From positions 141,665-205,664 of the forward strand of contig NZ_JAQQPZ010000006.1 of the NCBI RefSeq assembly GCF_028750675.1: a stretch of DNA of 64,000 nt, written 5' to 3'. Each line of letters starts with the position of its first letter. Position 1 is the first letter of the stretch. The notes under the pieces were generated by a model. The model saw only the letters and a list, made by a program, of their open reading frames with translations. It searched no databases and was not told where the DNA came from. Origin of the DNA: Shewanella metallivivens (GTDB taxonomy: Bacteria; Pseudomonadota; Gammaproteobacteria; Enterobacterales; Shewanellaceae). Both the position numbers and the translations under genes were made by a program. Of the stretch, positions 1 through 9,144 are shown in pieces.

Positions 1-526
1 TGTAAAACAGCGCAATAATCACAATAACACCTAAGTCATCAATAATTGCCAAGGCCAATAAAAATACCTTTAACGCCACAGGTACTCGATTGCCCAGTAA
101 TGCCATAATACCCAAAGCAAACGCGATATCTGTTGCTGCAGGGATAGCCCAACCCACTTGAGTTTCTGGGTTAGAATAATTAAATGTTAAGTAAAATAGC
201 GCTGGGAATACCATCCCACCAATCGCCGCAAAAGTTGGTAAAGAAGCTTTAGCCACACTCGACAGTGCGCCCTCTAACAACTCACGTTTAACTTCTAGTC
301 CAATCAATAAAAAGAATAACGCCATTAATCCATCATTAATCCATAACAATAATGGTTTATTGATATCCAATTCGCCGACACGCAATTGAACTCCTGTACT
401 CAAGAAGCCCTGATACAAATCCGCTAAAGGCGAATTTGCCAATATCATTGCCAAGGCCACCGCGACCATTAACAAAATACCGCCGGCAGACTCTTGGCTT
501 AAAAAGTTTCTAATTGCACGTTCCAT
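1..526 (-). CDS. nhaA: Na+/H+ antiporter NhaA (C-terminus cut by window edge)
   Basis: This is an inner-membrane antiporter that exports Na+ in exchange for H+ for pH and salt homeostasis. About 175 N-terminal residues are visible, read leftwards from ATG at 526, and begin [19 protein letters not shown] as NhaA proteins do. The segment contains [12 protein letters not shown] and ends with the [10 protein letters not shown] motif, whose two adjacent aspartates are the ion-binding pair (Asp163/Asp164 in the E. coli protein). The rest lies left of the window. An AGGAG Shine-Dalgarno lies just upstream. It diverges from thyA across about 200 bp of AT-rich DNA in which I recognised no specific operator. 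Family assignment is secure. Confidence 0.95.
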   Translation of the reverse strand, partial: MERAIRNFLSQESAGGILLMVAVALAMILANSPLADLYQGFLSTGVQLRVGELDINKPLLLWINDGLMALFFLLIGLEVKRELLEGALSSVAKASLPTFAAIGGMVFPALFYLTFNYSNPETQVGWAIPAATDIAFALGIMALLGNRVPVALKVFLLALAIIDDLGVIVIIALFY

Positions 527-731
527 ATAACACTCCTAAATGAACAATAGATTGACTCTAACGCATCCATTCAAACAATAATAATCGATTGTTTCTTACC
601 TTAAACTCGGTATTTCCGAGTTATCGATAGTTTTTAAGGAGACACACCTCACAATTAAACATTTCTAGTTTACAGATTTGAACGCATTGATTAGGTATAA
701 TCAGATTAAGCAAAAAAAGGAATTGAAATAA

Positions 732-1583
732 ATGAAACAGTATTTAGATCTCTGTAAACGCATCGTCGACGAAGGTCAATGGGTGAATAATGCCCGCACC
801 AACAAAAAGTGTCTCACAGTCATCAATGCCGATTTAACTTATGATGTTGGCAACAATCAATTCCCACTTGTTACCACCCGAAAAAGTTTTTGGAAATCTG
901 CCATAGCAGAAATTCTAGGTTATTTACGCGGCTACCAAAATGCAGCTGATTTTAGAGCGCTTGGCACCAAAACATGGGACGCCAACGCTAACGACAACCA
1001 AGCATGGTTGAATAATCCAAATCGCAAAGGTCATGACGATATGGGTTTAATATACGGTGCCCTTGGACGCGCTTTTCCTAAACCCAGTGGCGGCCATGTC
1101 GATCTGCTTAAACAAATTGTAGAGGATTTGAGCAATGGTATTGATAACCGTGGAGAAATATTAACCTTTTACCATCCTGGCGCATTCGATCTTGGTTGTT
1201 TACGTCCTTGTATGTATGAGCATCATTTCTCGCTCCTAGGTGACACCTTATACCTAAACAGCACTCAACGCAGCTGTGATGTGCCTTTAGGGTTAAACTT
1301 TAATATGGTGCAAGTGTATGTACTGTTAGCATTAATGGCTCAAATAACCGGTCACAAGCCCGGTAAGGCTTACCATAAAATCGTTAATGCGCATATTTAT
1401 GAAGATCAACTGGCACCCATGCGTGATATTCAATTAACCCGTGAACCATTTGATCCACCTAAGTTAATCATCAACCCAGAGATAAAGAGCTTAAAAGACA
1501 TTGAAACTTGGGTCACATTAGATGATTTTAGTGTTGAAGGTTATCAACACCATGATGCCATTCAATATCCATTTGCGGTATAG
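732..1583 (+). CDS. thyA: Thymidylate synthase ThyA (long, Vibrio-like form)
   Basis: This cytosolic enzyme methylates dUMP to dTMP using methylenetetrahydrofolate. It has 283 residues, against 264 in E. coli, and resembles the 283-residue Vibrio type. Catalytic Cys160 lies in CLRPC and phosphate-binding Arg180 in [20 protein letters not shown], the folate/dUMP region, follows near residue 220. Two family motifs are unusual: the N-terminal loop reads ARTNKKC where RTG is expected, and YGALGRAF replaces the usual YG-QGR-W. ATG at 732 has AAGGAA upstream, and a TATAAT box sits at 696-701. In related genomes thyA follows rppH-ptsP-lgt in the same direction. Here it is convergent to that block and lgt is absent. 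Confidence 0.95.
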   Translation: MKQYLDLCKRIVDEGQWVNNARTNKKCLTVINADLTYDVGNNQFPLVTTRKSFWKSAIAEILGYLRGYQNAADFRALGTKTWDANANDNQAWLNNPNRKGHDDMGLIYGALGRAFPKPSGGHVDLLKQIVEDLSNGIDNRGEILTFYHPGAFDLGCLRPCMYEHHFSLLGDTLYLNSTQRSCDVPLGLNFNMVQVYVLLALMAQITGHKPGKAYHKIVNAHIYEDQLAPMRDIQLTREPFDPPKLIINPEIKSLKDIETWVTLDDFSVEGYQHHDAIQYPFAV

Positions 1584-1596
1584 ATAGTCTTAAAGT

Positions 1597-1633
1597 AAAC
1601 GCCCTGATTATTAACTAAGACGGGCGTTTTTAT
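1597..1633 (+). terminator. Rho-independent terminator of thyA
   Basis: An 8-bp stem AAACGCCC/GGGCGTTT (1597-1604 with 1622-1629) encloses a 17-nt loop and runs into a T-rich tail. It lies 14 bp after the thyA stop codon. Confidence 0.75.
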
Positions 1634-1693
1634 TTGGCTATATAATGGATAAATCGTTGGGCTAAGACGAGCAGGTTTAGCAACAACGTAGAA

Positions 1694-1721
1694 ATTCGAG
1701 TTAACTTATTCGAGTTAACTT
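1694..1721. repeat. Tandem 14-bp direct repeat over the permease stop codon
   Basis: ATTCGAGTTAACTT occurs twice back to back (1694-1707 and 1708-1721). The second copy contains the TAA stop of the leftward permease gene (1715-1717). It looks like a small slippage duplication in the gap between convergent thyA and the permease gene. Confidence 0.8.
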
Positions 1722-2515
1722 AATAACAGTTTTAAGCCCACTACCACCAATAAACAGGCAAATATTTTTCGCAATACCGGTGTAGGCCATGTGCTCGCAG
1801 CTTTTACCCCAAGCGGAGCACACAATATCGAGCTAACGATTATCCCACCTAAGGCTGGTAAATAAATAAAGCCAAATGCTCCCGGCGGTAAGTCAGGTGC
1901 ATCAAAGCCCGCAATCACATAACCAATGGTGCCAGATATGGCAATAAACATTCCGGTTACCGACGAAAACCCAACAGCTTGACGCATTTGTAAACCGCAA
2001 TAACTTAAAAATGGCACCAACAATACCCCGCCGCCAATTCCCATCAGACCAGCAATTAACGCGATCAAAACAGAAACCGTAAACAACACCACAAACTTAG
2101 GCATATCGTCACCGGTTTTCACTTTTAACGGAAACGCCATTTGTATGGCCATTAACACCACAAAAATAGCAAAGGTTTGTTGTAAGTTTTCTGATGATAT
2201 TTGTTCTGACACAAATGCTGACGCTAATGACCCTACGACAATTCCAGGCATAATGGGTTTAAACAACTCCCAGGGGACATTTCCACGCTTGTGGTGCGCT
2301 GTAGCTGATGACATCGAGGTTAAAATAATCGAAGCCAATGACGTCGCAATAGCTACATGAGTGAGTTGAGCAACACTAATGCCAACAGACGGAAGGATAT
2401 ATAATAATGCAGGTACAATAACCAGTCCGCCGCCAATACCAAGCAAACCAGCTAAAAAGCCCACAATAGAACCCAGCAGTATACAAATAATAAAAACCTG
2501 TAGCATGCTATCCAT
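1715..2515 (-). CDS. TauE/SafE family (sulfite exporter-like) permease
   Basis: A 266-residue inner-membrane protein of the TauE/SafE family, with about eight hydrophobic segments. The family's two-fold repeat is visible as GLLGIGGGLVIVP near residue 23 and GLMGIGGGVLLVP near residue 156. Members export sulfur-containing or organic anions such as sulfite or sulfoacetate, and the substrate cannot be read from the sequence. ATG at 2515 has AAGGA seven bases upstream. It lies 62 bp downstream of ptsP on the same strand, so it may be the last gene of the rppH-ptsP operon. Confidence 0.85.
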   Translation of the reverse strand: MDSMLQVFIICILLGSIVGFLAGLLGIGGGLVIVPALLYILPSVGISVAQLTHVAIATSLASIILTSMSSATAHHKRGNVPWELFKPIMPGIVVGSLASAFVSEQISSENLQQTFAIFVVLMAIQMAFPLKVKTGDDMPKFVVLFTVSVLIALIAGLMGIGGGVLLVPFLSYCGLQMRQAVGFSSVTGMFIAISGTIGYVIAGFDAPDLPPGAFGFIYLPALGGIIVSSILCAPLGVKAASTWPTPVLRKIFACLLVVVGLKLLLS

Positions 2516-2577
2516 AACGAAATCCTTATTTTTTTATTAACAATATGCTACATATTGGCTAATTGACTTGATCCATA

Positions 2578-4815
2578 TTATGGATTAATCAAATCGGCTA
2601 GATCATGTTGCTGTAAAAACTGGCCTAATAATGTTCGTACTTGTTGGCCATTAGATTGGCATAACACAGTACTGAGTAACTCAGATAATTCTTGTTGCGA
2701 TACTCGTCTGAGCAAAAAGTTAATTTTGGCGAGGCTAGCTTGGTTCATACTGAGCTTATGGTACCCCATAGCCACCAATAACAAAGCGCCATAGGGCTCA
2801 CCCGCTAATTCGCCGCAGACACTCACATCTAAGTCATATCGTTTACAGTCATCTACTGCCATTTTAAGGGCGCGTAAAATACCAGGGTGATAACTATCAA
2901 ATAACGAGCTCACACTCGGATTGTTTCGGTCAACCGCCAGTAAATATTGAGTTAAATCGTTACTGCCAACAGAGACAAAGTCCACGCGTTTTGCCACGTC
3001 TTGTAATTGATACAATAATGCAGGAACTTCAAGCATCACACCCACTTTAGGTCGAACTAAAATAGTATTGAGTTCTTGGTTTAATTCGGTAAAAGCTTGC
3101 TCAAGATATACTAAGGTTTGATCAATCTCATCGAGATTACTCACCATAGGCAGCAAAATTTGTAATTGATTGCCTTTTCCTGCGGCTTGCAACATGGCTC
3201 TCAGTTGCACTAAAAACAATTCAGGATGATCAAGTGACAAACGGATACCGCGCCAACCTAAAAACGGGTTATCTTCTTTAATCGGAAAATAAGGTAAGGG
3301 CTTATCACCACCCACATCCAAGGTGCGCATTACCACAGGGCGATCACCTGCTGCGCTTAATACTTGTCTGTATACATTGATTTGCTCGCTTTCACTCGGA
3401 AAGCGCTGATGTAACATAAACGGAATTTCAGTACGGTATAAACCAATCCCGTCAGCCCCTTCAGCAATTTCAGATGCAATACCACTGAGTAAACCGGCAT
3501 TAAGATAAAGCTGGATCCGTTGGCCATCAGTGGTCACCGATGGCAAACTTAATTCTGCAGAAAATTGCTTTTGTTTTTCAACGTCAGCATCAAGCAATAA
3601 TTGATATTCTTCAATGACTGCTGGGGATGGTGACACTAATAGCTGACCGCGAGTGGCATTAAGCACTAACAATTTTTGATCGATATCGGTCGACAAAACA
3701 TCGTCAGTACCAACAATGGCAGGCACACCTAATGCGCGAGCTAAAATAGCAGCATGGGCGTTTACACCGCCTCGCTCAGTGACAATCCCCGCAAGCTTTT
3801 GTCGCGGAAACTCAGCTAATAATGTGGCATCGACTTCTTTAGCGACTAAAATTACCGGTTTGTCTGATTCAACCTCTAAACGCCCAGGCTCAATCAATTG
3901 ACGCAATACTTTTTGACCAAGCTCGCGAATGTCACTGGCCCGTTCTTTTAAGTATGGATCTTCCATCGCCAAAAATTGATCGATATAACGAAGAGACACC
4001 CGACTTACTGCTGATTCAGCTTGCCAACCAAGTGCGACTTCTCGAGCATACTCCCCGCCTAAACTTGAGTCTTCAAGCAACAGTAGAAAGGCAGTAAAGA
4101 TAGACGCAACATCAGCAGACTTTTCGCTCTCAAAACGCTGAGAAATAGCCGAGAGCATATCCTTACAGCGTTGCATAGCTTGTTTTAGCCTAAGCAATTC
4201 AACGTCTACATCATCACAATGACGTTCAGTTTGCTCGAGCGAAATGGCACCACCCAACACTAAGCCGTGAGCAATCGCAATACCACTAGAAGCAGTAATC
4301 CCGTTAAACATCACTTGATGTTGTACATTAGTAATGGAGGCTTTGTGTTTAAGGCTACGTACAACCACGGCAAGTTGCGCCGCTAACGTCATTAAAAAGG
4401 CTTCTTCACTCTCACTAAATTGCCTTGCTTCAGGTTGCTGAACCACGATAACGCCAACAACCAACTTTTGAAAAATGATCGGTACAGCCAAAAAAGCACG
4501 GTAATCTTCTTCAACAGCTTCAGGGAAGAGTTTAAAACGCGGGTGAATTCGTGCATCAGCCAAATTTACGGCTTCCTCACGTTGGGCCACTAAGCCGACA
4601 AGGCCTTCAGATAATGGCATGCTAACTCGGCCTACTGCAGACTTTTCAAGTCCTTCTGTGGCCGACAGCACAAGGTTTTGTTGCTCAAGGATATAAATGG
4701 AACAACAATGGGTCGCCATCGCGATGCGAGTTTGCGACACCAAAATATTTAATGCACTCTCCAAACTGTTGGCTCTTGCAACCGCTTGAGTGATATCCCT
4801 GAGCATGTTTAACAC
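2578..4815 (-). CDS. ptsP: PEP-protein phosphotransferase PtsP (Enzyme I-Ntr)
   Basis: First enzyme of the nitrogen-related PTS. It autophosphorylates from phosphoenolpyruvate and passes the phosphate to NPr (PtsO) and then EIIA-Ntr. The 745 residues carry an N-terminal GAF sensor domain (about 15-155), an Enzyme I N-domain with the phospho-histidine His354 in GGVNAHAAI, and a C-terminal PEP-binding barrel with CGELAGEP. The start is GTG at 4815, because MLNMLRDI aligns with the E. coli start MLTRLREI and an AGAGG lies 9 nt upstream; the ATG three codons later has no Shine-Dalgarno. It begins 24 bp after rppH and is surely co-transcribed with it. Confidence 0.96.
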   Translation of the reverse strand: MLNMLRDITQAVARANSLESALNILVSQTRIAMATHCCSIYILEQQNLVLSATEGLEKSAVGRVSMPLSEGLVGLVAQREEAVNLADARIHPRFKLFPEAVEEDYRAFLAVPIIFQKLVVGVIVVQQPEARQFSESEEAFLMTLAAQLAVVVRSLKHKASITNVQHQVMFNGITASSGIAIAHGLVLGGAISLEQTERHCDDVDVELLRLKQAMQRCKDMLSAISQRFESEKSADVASIFTAFLLLLEDSSLGGEYAREVALGWQAESAVSRVSLRYIDQFLAMEDPYLKERASDIRELGQKVLRQLIEPGRLEVESDKPVILVAKEVDATLLAEFPRQKLAGIVTERGGVNAHAAILARALGVPAIVGTDDVLSTDIDQKLLVLNATRGQLLVSPSPAVIEEYQLLLDADVEKQKQFSAELSLPSVTTDGQRIQLYLNAGLLSGIASEIAEGADGIGLYRTEIPFMLHQRFPSESEQINVYRQVLSAAGDRPVVMRTLDVGGDKPLPYFPIKEDNPFLGWRGIRLSLDHPELFLVQLRAMLQAAGKGNQLQILLPMVSNLDEIDQTLVYLEQAFTELNQELNTILVRPKVGVMLEVPALLYQLQDVAKRVDFVSVGSNDLTQYLLAVDRNNPSVSSLFDSYHPGILRALKMAVDDCKRYDLDVSVCGELAGEPYGALLLVAMGYHKLSMNQASLAKINFLLRRVSQQELSELLSTVLCQSNGQQVRTLLGQFLQQHDLADLINP

Positions 4816-4839
4816 GGTTCCAATCCTCTTTGAAATCAG

Positions 4840-5358
4840 TTAACTCCGTTGTTTGCTTCGCTTTCTATTAAATTCGCGCGTTTGCAGCGCTAATGTCGTC
4901 GATGCGAACTCTTTCATTACTTTTCTATATACATCGCGCTTAAAAGACACTACCTGACGTACAGGGTACCAATAACTCACCCAACGCCAATCATCAAACT
5001 CTGGATGACCAGAAGAATTTAAATTAATGGTATTATCGTGACCTTTTAATTGTAGTAAAAACCATTTCTGTTTTTGGCCAATGCAAACAGGTTTGCTTTC
5101 TTGGCGCACCAAACGCTTGGGTAATCGATACCTTAACCAAGAACGAGTGGACGTTAAAATTTGTACATGCTCAGGTCTCAGTCCCACTTCTTCATAAAGT
5201 TCGCGATACATGGCTTGCTCTGCAGTCTCGCCATCATCTAACCCACCTTGTGGAAACTGCCATGAATGTTGGCCAAAACGCCTGGCCCACATAACTTGTC
5301 CAAATTTATTACAGATAATGATGCCCACATTTGCGCGAAAGCCGTCGCTATCAATCAC
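4840..5358 (-). CDS. rppH: RNA pyrophosphohydrolase RppH (Nudix)
   Basis: RppH converts 5'-triphosphate mRNA ends to monophosphate and so triggers RNase E decay. The Nudix box runs from [12 protein letters not shown] to RELYEEVGL. The stretches [14 protein letters not shown] and [14 protein letters not shown] are nearly identical to E. coli. The frame stays open to a TTG at 5379, but I place the start at GTG 5358. This gives [12 protein letters not shown], matching the E. coli N-terminus MIDDDGYRPNVG, with GGAG five bases upstream. The product is 172 residues (E. coli 176). It is the first gene of the ptsP operon and is transcribed away from the DnaA-box region. Confidence 0.95.
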   Translation of the reverse strand: MIDSDGFRANVGIIICNKFGQVMWARRFGQHSWQFPQGGLDDGETAEQAMYRELYEEVGLRPEHVQILTSTRSWLRYRLPKRLVRQESKPVCIGQKQKWFLLQLKGHDNTINLNSSGHPEFDDWRWVSYWYPVRQVVSFKRDVYRKVMKEFASTTLALQTREFNRKRSKQRS

Positions 5359-5435
5359 ATGGACTCCAAAATTAACCAAATTTTCTATCGTCTGATTGTT
5401 TCACAAAGCATGCCTATCGGCAAACCTCTATTTAA

Positions 5436-5860
5436 TGTGGATAATTGAATAACAATGTTAACAGAGCTTATTTATCAACAGCTGTTATGCTTTTCTCTGT
5501 AGATTATCCACAAAATCTGTGGATATCTCTGTTCGAAACTTTGGTAATACTCAATTAGTGGGTAAAAACCAACAAATATCAATTTAATAAACTCACCCAA
5601 CAAACAACTTAAAAACTAATAAATACAACATCTTAACCAATAACCCTGTATTGATAAAATCTCGATCGCTGAGATCGAACAAAAAAACAACGACTCTAGT
5701 TAAGATCAACAACTCGATCTACTACGCGTTAAGTTATACACAAATAACAAGACGTTTTTTAAAAAAAACCAAAGAAAAAGCCATTTTATTGCGTTGACTT
5801 GCTCTTTTTAATCAGTTAAAGACAAGTATTTTCACAGTTATCCATTAATTCTGTGGATAA
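5436..5860. promoter_or_regulatory. DnaA-box cluster resembling a DARS2 site
   Basis: DnaA boxes seen: TGTGGATAA 5436-5444, TTATCCACA 5504-5512, TGTGGATAT 5518-5526 (one mismatch), TTATACACA 5734-5742 and TGTGGATAA 5852-5860. The 5504 and 5518 boxes face each other across 5 bp. GATC sites lie at 5664, 5673, 5704 and 5716. TTAAGATCAACAAC (5700-5713) is, from memory, identical to the IHF-binding part of E. coli oriC. In E. coli the DnaA-reactivating sequence DARS2, built of DnaA boxes plus IHF and Fis sites, lies beside mutH. Position and content both fit a DARS2 equivalent; function is inferred. The chromosomal oriC itself is expected near mnmG, not here. Confidence 0.65.
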
Positions 5861-5865
5861 CTGTG
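5833..5865. repeat. 12-bp inverted repeat containing a DnaA box
   Basis: CACAGTTATCCA (5833-5844) and its exact complement TGGATAACTGTG (5854-5865) flank a 9-bp spacer. The right arm overlaps the perfect DnaA box at 5852-5860 and the left arm carries a degenerate one, so two DnaA molecules could bind head to head. It lacks a T tract and is unlikely to be a terminator. Confidence 0.8.
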
Positions 5866-6196
5866 TGTGAAATACTAGGGCAAAACGAGAGTAACTTGGG
5901 ACAATTCAATATTAAAAACAGCAAAGATTTATAAAAACAAATTAAAACATAAGGTTATAAACTTATTCAATCAAAAAGTTTTACTCACAAATAATGCGCT
6001 TATTTTTTGAGCATTAACACTAATGTCAGTAAACTTGTTATTAATATCGAATACTTGCTAGCATATCAGCAGATATTTCCCCGTTTTTCATATTGATCTT
6101 TGCGCTTTCATTCACTCAGTAATTTCATTCACTCAGTCAATGTGTAAGGACGCGTCAATATGACGACTAACATCAATTAAAGGTAATGAAAGTGAC

Positions 6197-6865
6197 ATGG
6201 CTAAATCCTCGCCTAAAGACATTAATGAATTAATGCTACGAGCGCATAATATGGCTGGGATCCGCCTCGCAGACATTGCAATGGACAACCAAATTACTGT
6301 TCCGGCAAATTTAAGGCGCGATAAAGGCTGGGTAGGCCAATTGATAGAATCTGAATTAGGTGCATTGGCGGGTTCAAAACCGCAGCAAGATTTCATTCAT
6401 TTGGGCGTAGAATTAAAAACAATCCCTATCGATAGTCAAGGTAAGCCACTTGAAACCACTTATGTCACAGTTGCTCCACTGGTCAACATTCAAGGGTTAA
6501 CTTGGCAAAACAGCGTGGTGTATCACAAGTTACAACAAGTATTGTGGGTACCTGTAGAAGGTGAACGCAGTATTCCTGTCGGCGAAAGACGAGTCGGTAC
6601 TCCTATCTTATGGCAACCTAACGCGCAGCAAGCACAGCAGCTACAGCAAGATTGGGAAGAAATAATGGAGTTAATCGCTTTAGGCAAAGTGGATAAAATT
6701 ACAGCTCGCCACGGAGAAGTATTACAACTACGCCCAAAAGCGGCAAATAGCCAAGCATTAACCGAAAGCATTGCTGAAGACGGCAGTATCCAGTTATCTA
6801 ATCCACGCGGCTTTTATTTAAAAATCGATTTTACCCAACAGATTTTAAATAATGCTTTTGGCTAA
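6197..6865 (+). CDS. mutH: DNA mismatch repair endonuclease MutH
   Basis: MutH nicks the unmethylated strand at hemimethylated GATC sites when activated by MutS and MutL. The 222 residues match the family length. The catalytic set Asp65, Glu72, Lys74 lies in [11 protein letters not shown], equivalent to E. coli Asp70/Glu77/Lys79, and the upstream glutamate is Glu51 before LGALAGS. ATG at 6197 follows GAAAGTGAC, a weak Shine-Dalgarno; no better in-frame start exists upstream. MutH implies a Dam-methylating host, which fits the GATC cluster in the preceding gap. Confidence 0.97.
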   Translation: MAKSSPKDINELMLRAHNMAGIRLADIAMDNQITVPANLRRDKGWVGQLIESELGALAGSKPQQDFIHLGVELKTIPIDSQGKPLETTYVTVAPLVNIQGLTWQNSVVYHKLQQVLWVPVEGERSIPVGERRVGTPILWQPNAQQAQQLQQDWEEIMELIALGKVDKITARHGEVLQLRPKAANSQALTESIAEDGSIQLSNPRGFYLKIDFTQQILNNAFG

Positions 6866-6945
6866 ATTAACATTTTAGCGTAATCACAATCAGTTCCATC
6901 GGCTGGGCAAAAGTTTGCACTAGGCCACATTTTTCTGCACTTCTC

Positions 6946-6959
6946 TTGATCTAAATCAC
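6946..6959. promoter_or_regulatory. CRP/FNR(EtrA)-like site upstream of cyaC
   Basis: TTGATCTAAATCAC at 6946-6959, followed by A, matches nine of ten defined bases of the FNR/EtrA consensus TTGAT-N4-ATCAA and one full CRP half-site (TCACA). It lies about 80-90 bp before the proposed cyaC start. CRP or EtrA control of the cyclase gene would create a regulatory loop; this is inference. Confidence 0.5.
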
Positions 6960-7037
6960 AAATAAACTATCCCTATTCAGCAGAATTTCTATAAACTACA
7001 CCGCTTATTACTCAGCTATTCGGATATTTTAATTCTC

Positions 7038-8120
7038 TTGAAAGCGCGCCGCCAGACTCAAAAACTATTGTTCGCTGTGTTTGCTTGGAGCGTCGCCATG
7101 GCGTCATTTGTGTTTTTCCGCTATTCACAATCCTCGCAACTTCCAGATTGGGCTGTTGGTAACGCAGATTTAGCTACCTTGGCAGTATTTATGGGGTTTA
7201 TATTCGGTGGCCTTCACTGGATGTCGAACCTGATTGCCGACTTTAGTGCCATTAGTCGCCTACCCTATTTGTTTTCAGTGGTTTTTAAAGGCTTGTTCTT
7301 ATTACTTGGCGCAACCACGCTTGCTTATGTTACGCAATTTTTAAACATGTGGGCGATTGATAACCACATGGTCACCTTACGACAAATGCTCAGCGTACAT
7401 ATTATTTATAGCCCGTCATTTCAGGCATTAATCGTTTATTTAGTCGTGGTGCGTGTCAGCTTAGCTTTTATTGAACAAATGGCACTGTTGGTAGGGCCTA
7501 AAGTGTTGTTTAATATTGGTTTAGGTAAATACCATAAACCAAGGTATGAACATCAACTCTTTCTCTTTATCGATATGGTGTCATCTACGGCCCATGCAGA
7601 AACTCTAGGTGATTATCGCTTTAGTCGACTGATTCAAGACAGCTTTAGCATGCTGGCCGATACAGTTGCAGACAACGAGGCTGAAATCTATCGTTATATG
7701 GGAGATGCGGTATTAATCCATTGGCCTTTGGAGCAAGGTATTAAACATGACCGTTGCATGAACATTTACTTCGAGTTTTGTAAGCAACTTAAATGGCAAA
7801 CTCAATACTTTGAGCAACAATATGGCTTTGTGCCTAAATTTAAAGCCGCTGCACATTGTGGCCAAGTGGTCGCTGCCGTTGTGGGTGTCCACAAACAAGA
7901 GATCAGTTTCTTTAGTGATGTGCTCAATACGTTGGCAAGGCTTCAAGACCAATGCAATCCATTGGGTCAACGAATGCTACTATCTGGGGATGTGGTCCAT
8001 CGGCTTGAACAGCAAAACAGTCAATATGACTTAACCAATTTAGGCCCAATTGTATTAAAAGGTAAGCAGCACCCCATTGAAGTATTTGGCGCTGCACCTA
8101 TCAAATCACCCCACTTGTAA
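7038..8120 (+). CDS. cyaC: Membrane class III adenylate cyclase (CyaC-like)
   Basis: The 360 residues comprise an N-terminal half with about four membrane segments and a cytoplasmic class III cyclase domain (about 172-355). Metal-binding Asp179 (LFIDMVSST) and Asp223 (YMGDAVLIHW), Lys269, Asp294 and the transition-state Asn297/Arg301 (VLNTLAR) are in place, so it should be active and make cAMP. In Shewanella oneidensis a membrane class III cyclase, CyaC, encoded beside oxyR and mutH, supports CRP-dependent anaerobic respiration; I assign the name by this context. The TTG start at 7038 preserves the first membrane helix. ATG at 7098 has a better GGAG but would cut that helix. It is convergent with oxyR, five bases apart. 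Confidence 0.85.
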   Translation: MKARRQTQKLLFAVFAWSVAMASFVFFRYSQSSQLPDWAVGNADLATLAVFMGFIFGGLHWMSNLIADFSAISRLPYLFSVVFKGLFLLLGATTLAYVTQFLNMWAIDNHMVTLRQMLSVHIIYSPSFQALIVYLVVVRVSLAFIEQMALLVGPKVLFNIGLGKYHKPRYEHQLFLFIDMVSSTAHAETLGDYRFSRLIQDSFSMLADTVADNEAEIYRYMGDAVLIHWPLEQGIKHDRCMNIYFEFCKQLKWQTQYFEQQYGFVPKFKAAAHCGQVVAAVVGVHKQEISFFSDVLNTLARLQDQCNPLGQRMLLSGDVVHRLEQQNSQYDLTNLGPIVLKGKQHPIEVFGAAPIKSPHL

Positions 8121-8125
8121 CCCAT

Positions 8126-9049
8126 CTACTTCTTGTTTGGTAACTCTTGAGCGAGTAATTTTTTCTGTATCGCTAACCCTAAGGTTCTAAAGGTTGAAAT
8201 CCGGCTGGTTGTTTGACGCCAAACTAACCCAATATCACGATACGGCGCTTCACCTGGTGGGTCCATCGTAATTAAATCAGTGTCATTTAATATACCGGTA
8301 TCTATTGCCATTTGAGGTAAAAAAGTTGTGCCCAGCTTGCTGTTAACCATTTGCACTAACGTATGTAAACTGGTTGCCGCAAAAGGGTTAACCTTAGTAC
8401 TGTCACCTAACTGGCAGGCAGTAATCGCATGACCTGTTATACAATGTTCTGCTTGCAGTAAAAAAATACTTTCATCAGGCATTTTTTGATAATCGATAGG
8501 TTGTATTACATCTTGCGATAACTCTTTGTGCATGACCATCTTGAATGGGTCGATACCCACTTTCATGCTATGGAAACCATTAGTATCGACTGGCAAAGCC
8601 AAAATTAATAAATCGAGCTCGCCTTTAGCTAGAGCATCAAGCAGTCTTTCTGTGGTGTCTTCTTTCAATAACAAGCTTAATTTGGGGTAATCTTGCTGAC
8701 ACAATTTGACCACCCGACTCAGTAAAAATGGCGCAATAGTTGGGATACAGCCTAAACGTATTTCACCCGTCATTGGCTCCCCTTGGTTTTTAACCAACTC
8801 AACCAAGTCATCAACATTAGTTAAAATATTTCTAGCACGTTCAACGACTTCTTCACCAATTGCGGTAAACATAAATGATTTATGATCCCGTTCGATCAAT
8901 TGATAACCGAGCTGTTCTTCAAGGTTTTGTATGCCACTAGACAAGGTTGATTGGCTAACAAAACACATTTTAGCAGCACGATTAAAGTTCTGTTCTTGAT
9001 GTAAATGCACTAAATAATAGAGATTTTTAAGGCTAGGAAGATTTTTCAT
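8126..9049 (-). CDS. oxyR: Peroxide sensor and LysR-type regulator OxyR
   Basis: This 307-residue LysR-family activator has an N-terminal winged helix (LKNLYYLVHLHQEQNFNRAA through STLSSGIQNLEEQLG) and a C-terminal sensing domain. Cys203 and Cys212, in HCITGHAITAC, sit nine residues apart exactly like the redox cysteines Cys199 and Cys208 of E. coli OxyR, so peroxide sensing by disulfide formation is expected. The start has no close neighbour gene; 149 bp and a terminator separate it from hptA, so it is probably transcribed alone. Confidence 0.93.
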   Translation of the reverse strand: MKNLPSLKNLYYLVHLHQEQNFNRAAKMCFVSQSTLSSGIQNLEEQLGYQLIERDHKSFMFTAIGEEVVERARNILTNVDDLVELVKNQGEPMTGEIRLGCIPTIAPFLLSRVVKLCQQDYPKLSLLLKEDTTERLLDALAKGELDLLILALPVDTNGFHSMKVGIDPFKMVMHKELSQDVIQPIDYQKMPDESIFLLQAEHCITGHAITACQLGDSTKVNPFAATSLHTLVQMVNSKLGTTFLPQMAIDTGILNDTDLITMDPPGEAPYRDIGLVWRQTTSRISTFRTLGLAIQKKLLAQELPNKK

Positions 9050-9144
9050 TCTAACGATTACCCTTACCGATGTTGATTCAAATAATGAATTAAATAGGGC
9101 GAAATAACAAGTAACAGATAAGCATTAATGCGACATGCACCCAT

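Larger units (their letters stand above)
5380..6196. other. Long AT-rich non-coding region between rppH and mutH
   Basis: This gap of over 800 bp carries no convincing gene; the few short open frames have no ribosome-binding site and look unlike proteins. It holds four DnaA boxes matching TTATNCACA, several one-mismatch boxes, a cluster of four GATC sites in 56 bp (5664-5719), an IHF-like stretch (5700-5713) and a 12-bp inverted repeat. The promoters of the divergent rppH and mutH genes must also lie here; I could not assign -35/-10 boxes. Confidence 0.8.

Noticed and set aside
5664..5742. Possible chromosomal replication origin (oriC)
   Set aside because: GATC density, an IHF-like stretch and DnaA boxes resemble oriC, but mnmG, mioC, dnaA and dnaN are absent and there is no clear AT-rich 13-mer array. 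A DARS2-type site beside mutH explains it better.
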